The notes under the pieces are model-generated. The model was not told the DNA's origin. It saw only the letters and a list, made by a program, of their open reading frames with translations, and made no database searches. From Comamonadaceae bacterium (GTDB lineage: Bacteria; Pseudomonadota; Gammaproteobacteria; Burkholderiales; Burkholderiaceae_C): 8,176 nt of DNA. The stretch covers positions 1-8,176 of the forward strand of contig CANHKH010000135.1 of assembly GCA_947460165.1 (NCBI GenBank), written 5' to 3'. Both the position numbers and the translations under genes were made by a program. Shown here in pieces: positions 7,184 through 8,176 of this stretch. The first letter of the stretch is position 1; each line of letters starts with the position of its first letter.

Positions 7184-8176
7184 AGCCAGAAGAACTCCCG
7201 CAAAAAGCGCACGGTGCGGTGCGTCATGACCCAAATCAGCGGCCGCTCGCCGGCATCTATGCGTGCGGTGCCGCCCATGCCCGGGCGCCACCAGGGTGCA
7301 ATGCCCTCTTGCAGGCGGCCACGGGCGAGGTAAATGTTCTTGCCCTCGCGCAAGGTCGAGGCCGGATCGATGCGGTCGATTTCGATGGCAAAGCGCTGCT
7401 CGGGCCGACCGACCAGGGCAAATTCACCGCGCGAGCCGACCTTGACCTCGTGCACGTCGGCTTGGTCAATCTCCAGCTCCAGATAGCTGTCGTCGGTCTG
7501 CGCCAGCTTGAGCAGCAGATCGCCCTTGCGCAGCGGCGCACCCAGGTTTTTCTTGAGCTCGCCTTCGACCACCACACCGTCTTGCGGCGCCGTCACCTTG
7601 GCATTGGCCAGCTGATGGCGAATCAGGGCCAGCCGCGAGGCCGACTGGTCGCGCCTGGCCAGGGTGATCTGCATCTCAGCGAGTTGGCGCAGCGCCTGCG
7701 CCTTCTCGGCCTCGCGGCTGTAGCGCAGCACATCGGCCTGCGCCATGGACTCCTCGAGCACCAGCTCGCGGGTGTCGAGCTGCATCAGCACCTGCCCGGC
7801 CTTGACCTTGTCGCCCATGTCGACATGGACCTGGCGCAAATAGCCGTCAAAAGGCGCAGGCACGAACAGCAAGTCCTTGCTGCGCAGCGTCAGACGGGCA
7901 TCGATGCGGTAGTCCCAGGGCACAAAGAACAGCGAGACAAAGGCGATCAGGCCGAGCGCGCCTGCAAGCTTCCAGGCGCTGTGCCGCGGCGCTGCGCCTC
8001 GGCGGCCCTGGAGGGCACCCCACCAGCGCGCTCCCCACCAGCGGTCGGCCTGCTGCAGCTGCGCCAAGGGCAAGGCGGTGGTCTGCGCGATCAGGCCCAA
8101 CTCCCACAACTCGTCGGCGCTCCAGCGACCTTGCATCTTTTCCAGGGTGATCACGCCCACCACCTGATCGCCGTCG
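7180..8176 (-). CDS. GAF-HlyD membrane-fusion adaptor protein, 5'-truncated by the window edge
   Basis: The last 331 codons of a periplasmic adaptor are present. The frame stays open to the right edge, so a GTG at 8163 is not taken as the start. Counting from the edge, residues 5-42 (VVGVITLEK, then a helix around ADELWELGLIAQ) look like the final strand and helix of a GAF domain. A basic stretch leads to one membrane segment at about 68-87. Then follow the first biotinyl-lipoyl half-motif (104-135, with PFDGYL and GDKVKAGQVL), a helical hairpin (136-192), the second half-motif (194-225, TAPQDGVV) and a beta-barrel domain to about 309. The C-terminus is a conserved-looking amphipathic tail (PLIWVMTHR). 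HlyD-type adaptors bridge inner-membrane pumps to the outer membrane. The stop overlaps the next start by 4 bases. The HlyD call is firm; the GAF call is moderate because most of the domain is off-window. Confidence 0.92.
   Translation of the reverse strand, partial: DGDQVVGVITLEKMQGRWSADELWELGLIAQTTALPLAQLQQADRWWGARWWGALQGRRGAAPRHSAWKLAGALGLIAFVSLFFVPWDYRIDARLTLRSKDLLFVPAPFDGYLRQVHVDMGDKVKAGQVLMQLDTRELVLEESMAQADVLRYSREAEKAQALRQLAEMQITLARRDQSASRLALIRHQLANAKVTAPQDGVVVEGELKKNLGAPLRKGDLLLKLAQTDDSYLELEIDQADVHEVKVGSRGEFALVGRPEQRFAIEIDRIDPASTLREGKNIYLARGRLQEGIAPWWRPGMGGTARIDAGERPLIWVMTHRTVRFLREFFWL
7195..7199 (-). promoter_or_regulatory. ribosome binding site for the PqqD-M50-HlyD gene
   Basis: On the minus strand GGGAG lies 11 bases before the ATG at 7183. 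The spacing is a little long, but together with the ATGA overlap it favours this start over an in-frame ATG at 7291 or one at 7177. Confidence 0.5.

Noticed and set aside
7184..7291. An upstream ATG at 7291 adding 36 residues to the M50-HlyD protein
   Set aside because: The extra residues are Arg/His/Ala-rich shadow of the preceding gene, and the ATGA overlap at 7180-7183 gives a better start.
5627..7333. A 568-codon open frame on the plus strand opposite the M50-HlyD gene
   Set aside because: Same His/Gln/Arg-rich shadow composition and no recognisable domain; the minus strand encodes HEFGH and lipoyl motifs across this span.
1..8176. tRNA, rRNA, CRISPR, insertion sequence, terminator or promoter
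   Set aside because: Overlapping genes occupy the whole window; I saw no spaced direct repeats, transposase motifs, tRNA-like arms or hairpin-plus-T-run in it.

Overview
The window is a single, gap-free block of five co-directional genes on the minus strand, so the order of transcription runs from the right edge to the left edge. The DNA is strongly GC-rich, and long open frames appear on the antisense strand only as shadows of the real genes. Together with the gene families present this suggests a Gram-negative proteobacterium, probably Burkholderiales/Comamonadaceae-like; that placement is inference. No RNA gene, insertion sequence, CRISPR array, promoter or terminator was found, and there is no intergenic space to hold one.

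Layout in order of transcription: (1) 8176-7180, a 5'-truncated membrane-fusion (HlyD-type) adaptor whose N-terminus looks like the tail of a GAF domain; (2) 7183-5012, a three-part protein made of a PqqD-like winged-helix domain, an M50 (site-2-protease type) membrane metalloprotease and a HlyD-type periplasmic adaptor; (3) 5015-2994, a SecA-like ATPase with an intact DEAD motor but without the C-terminal two-helix finger, most of the scaffold, the wing and the zinc tail; (4) 2997-2050, a soluble protein of 315 residues that I do not recognise; (5) 2053-1, the first 684 codons of a very large repeat protein that opens with a LEPR-XLL-type N-terminal motif (here LEDRILLSA) and has no normal signal peptide. 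Its 3' end lies beyond the left edge.

All four junctions are the same 4-base ATGA stop/start overlap, so the five proteins are probably made in a coupled way as one functional unit. The most economical reading is a dedicated export and surface-display system. The LEPR-XLL protein would be the giant adhesin-like cargo, the truncated SecA paralogue its motor, the 315-residue protein a possible chaperone or adaptor, and the PqqD-M50-HlyD and GAF-HlyD proteins the recognition, processing and envelope-spanning parts. The PqqD-like domain is of the kind that binds leader peptides in RiPP pathways, so it could read the LEPR-XLL leader. The cargo-machine assignment is inferred from gene order and domain content. 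No ABC transporter, pore or outer-membrane TolC-like gene lies in the window; such genes would have to be outside it or supplied by the general machinery.
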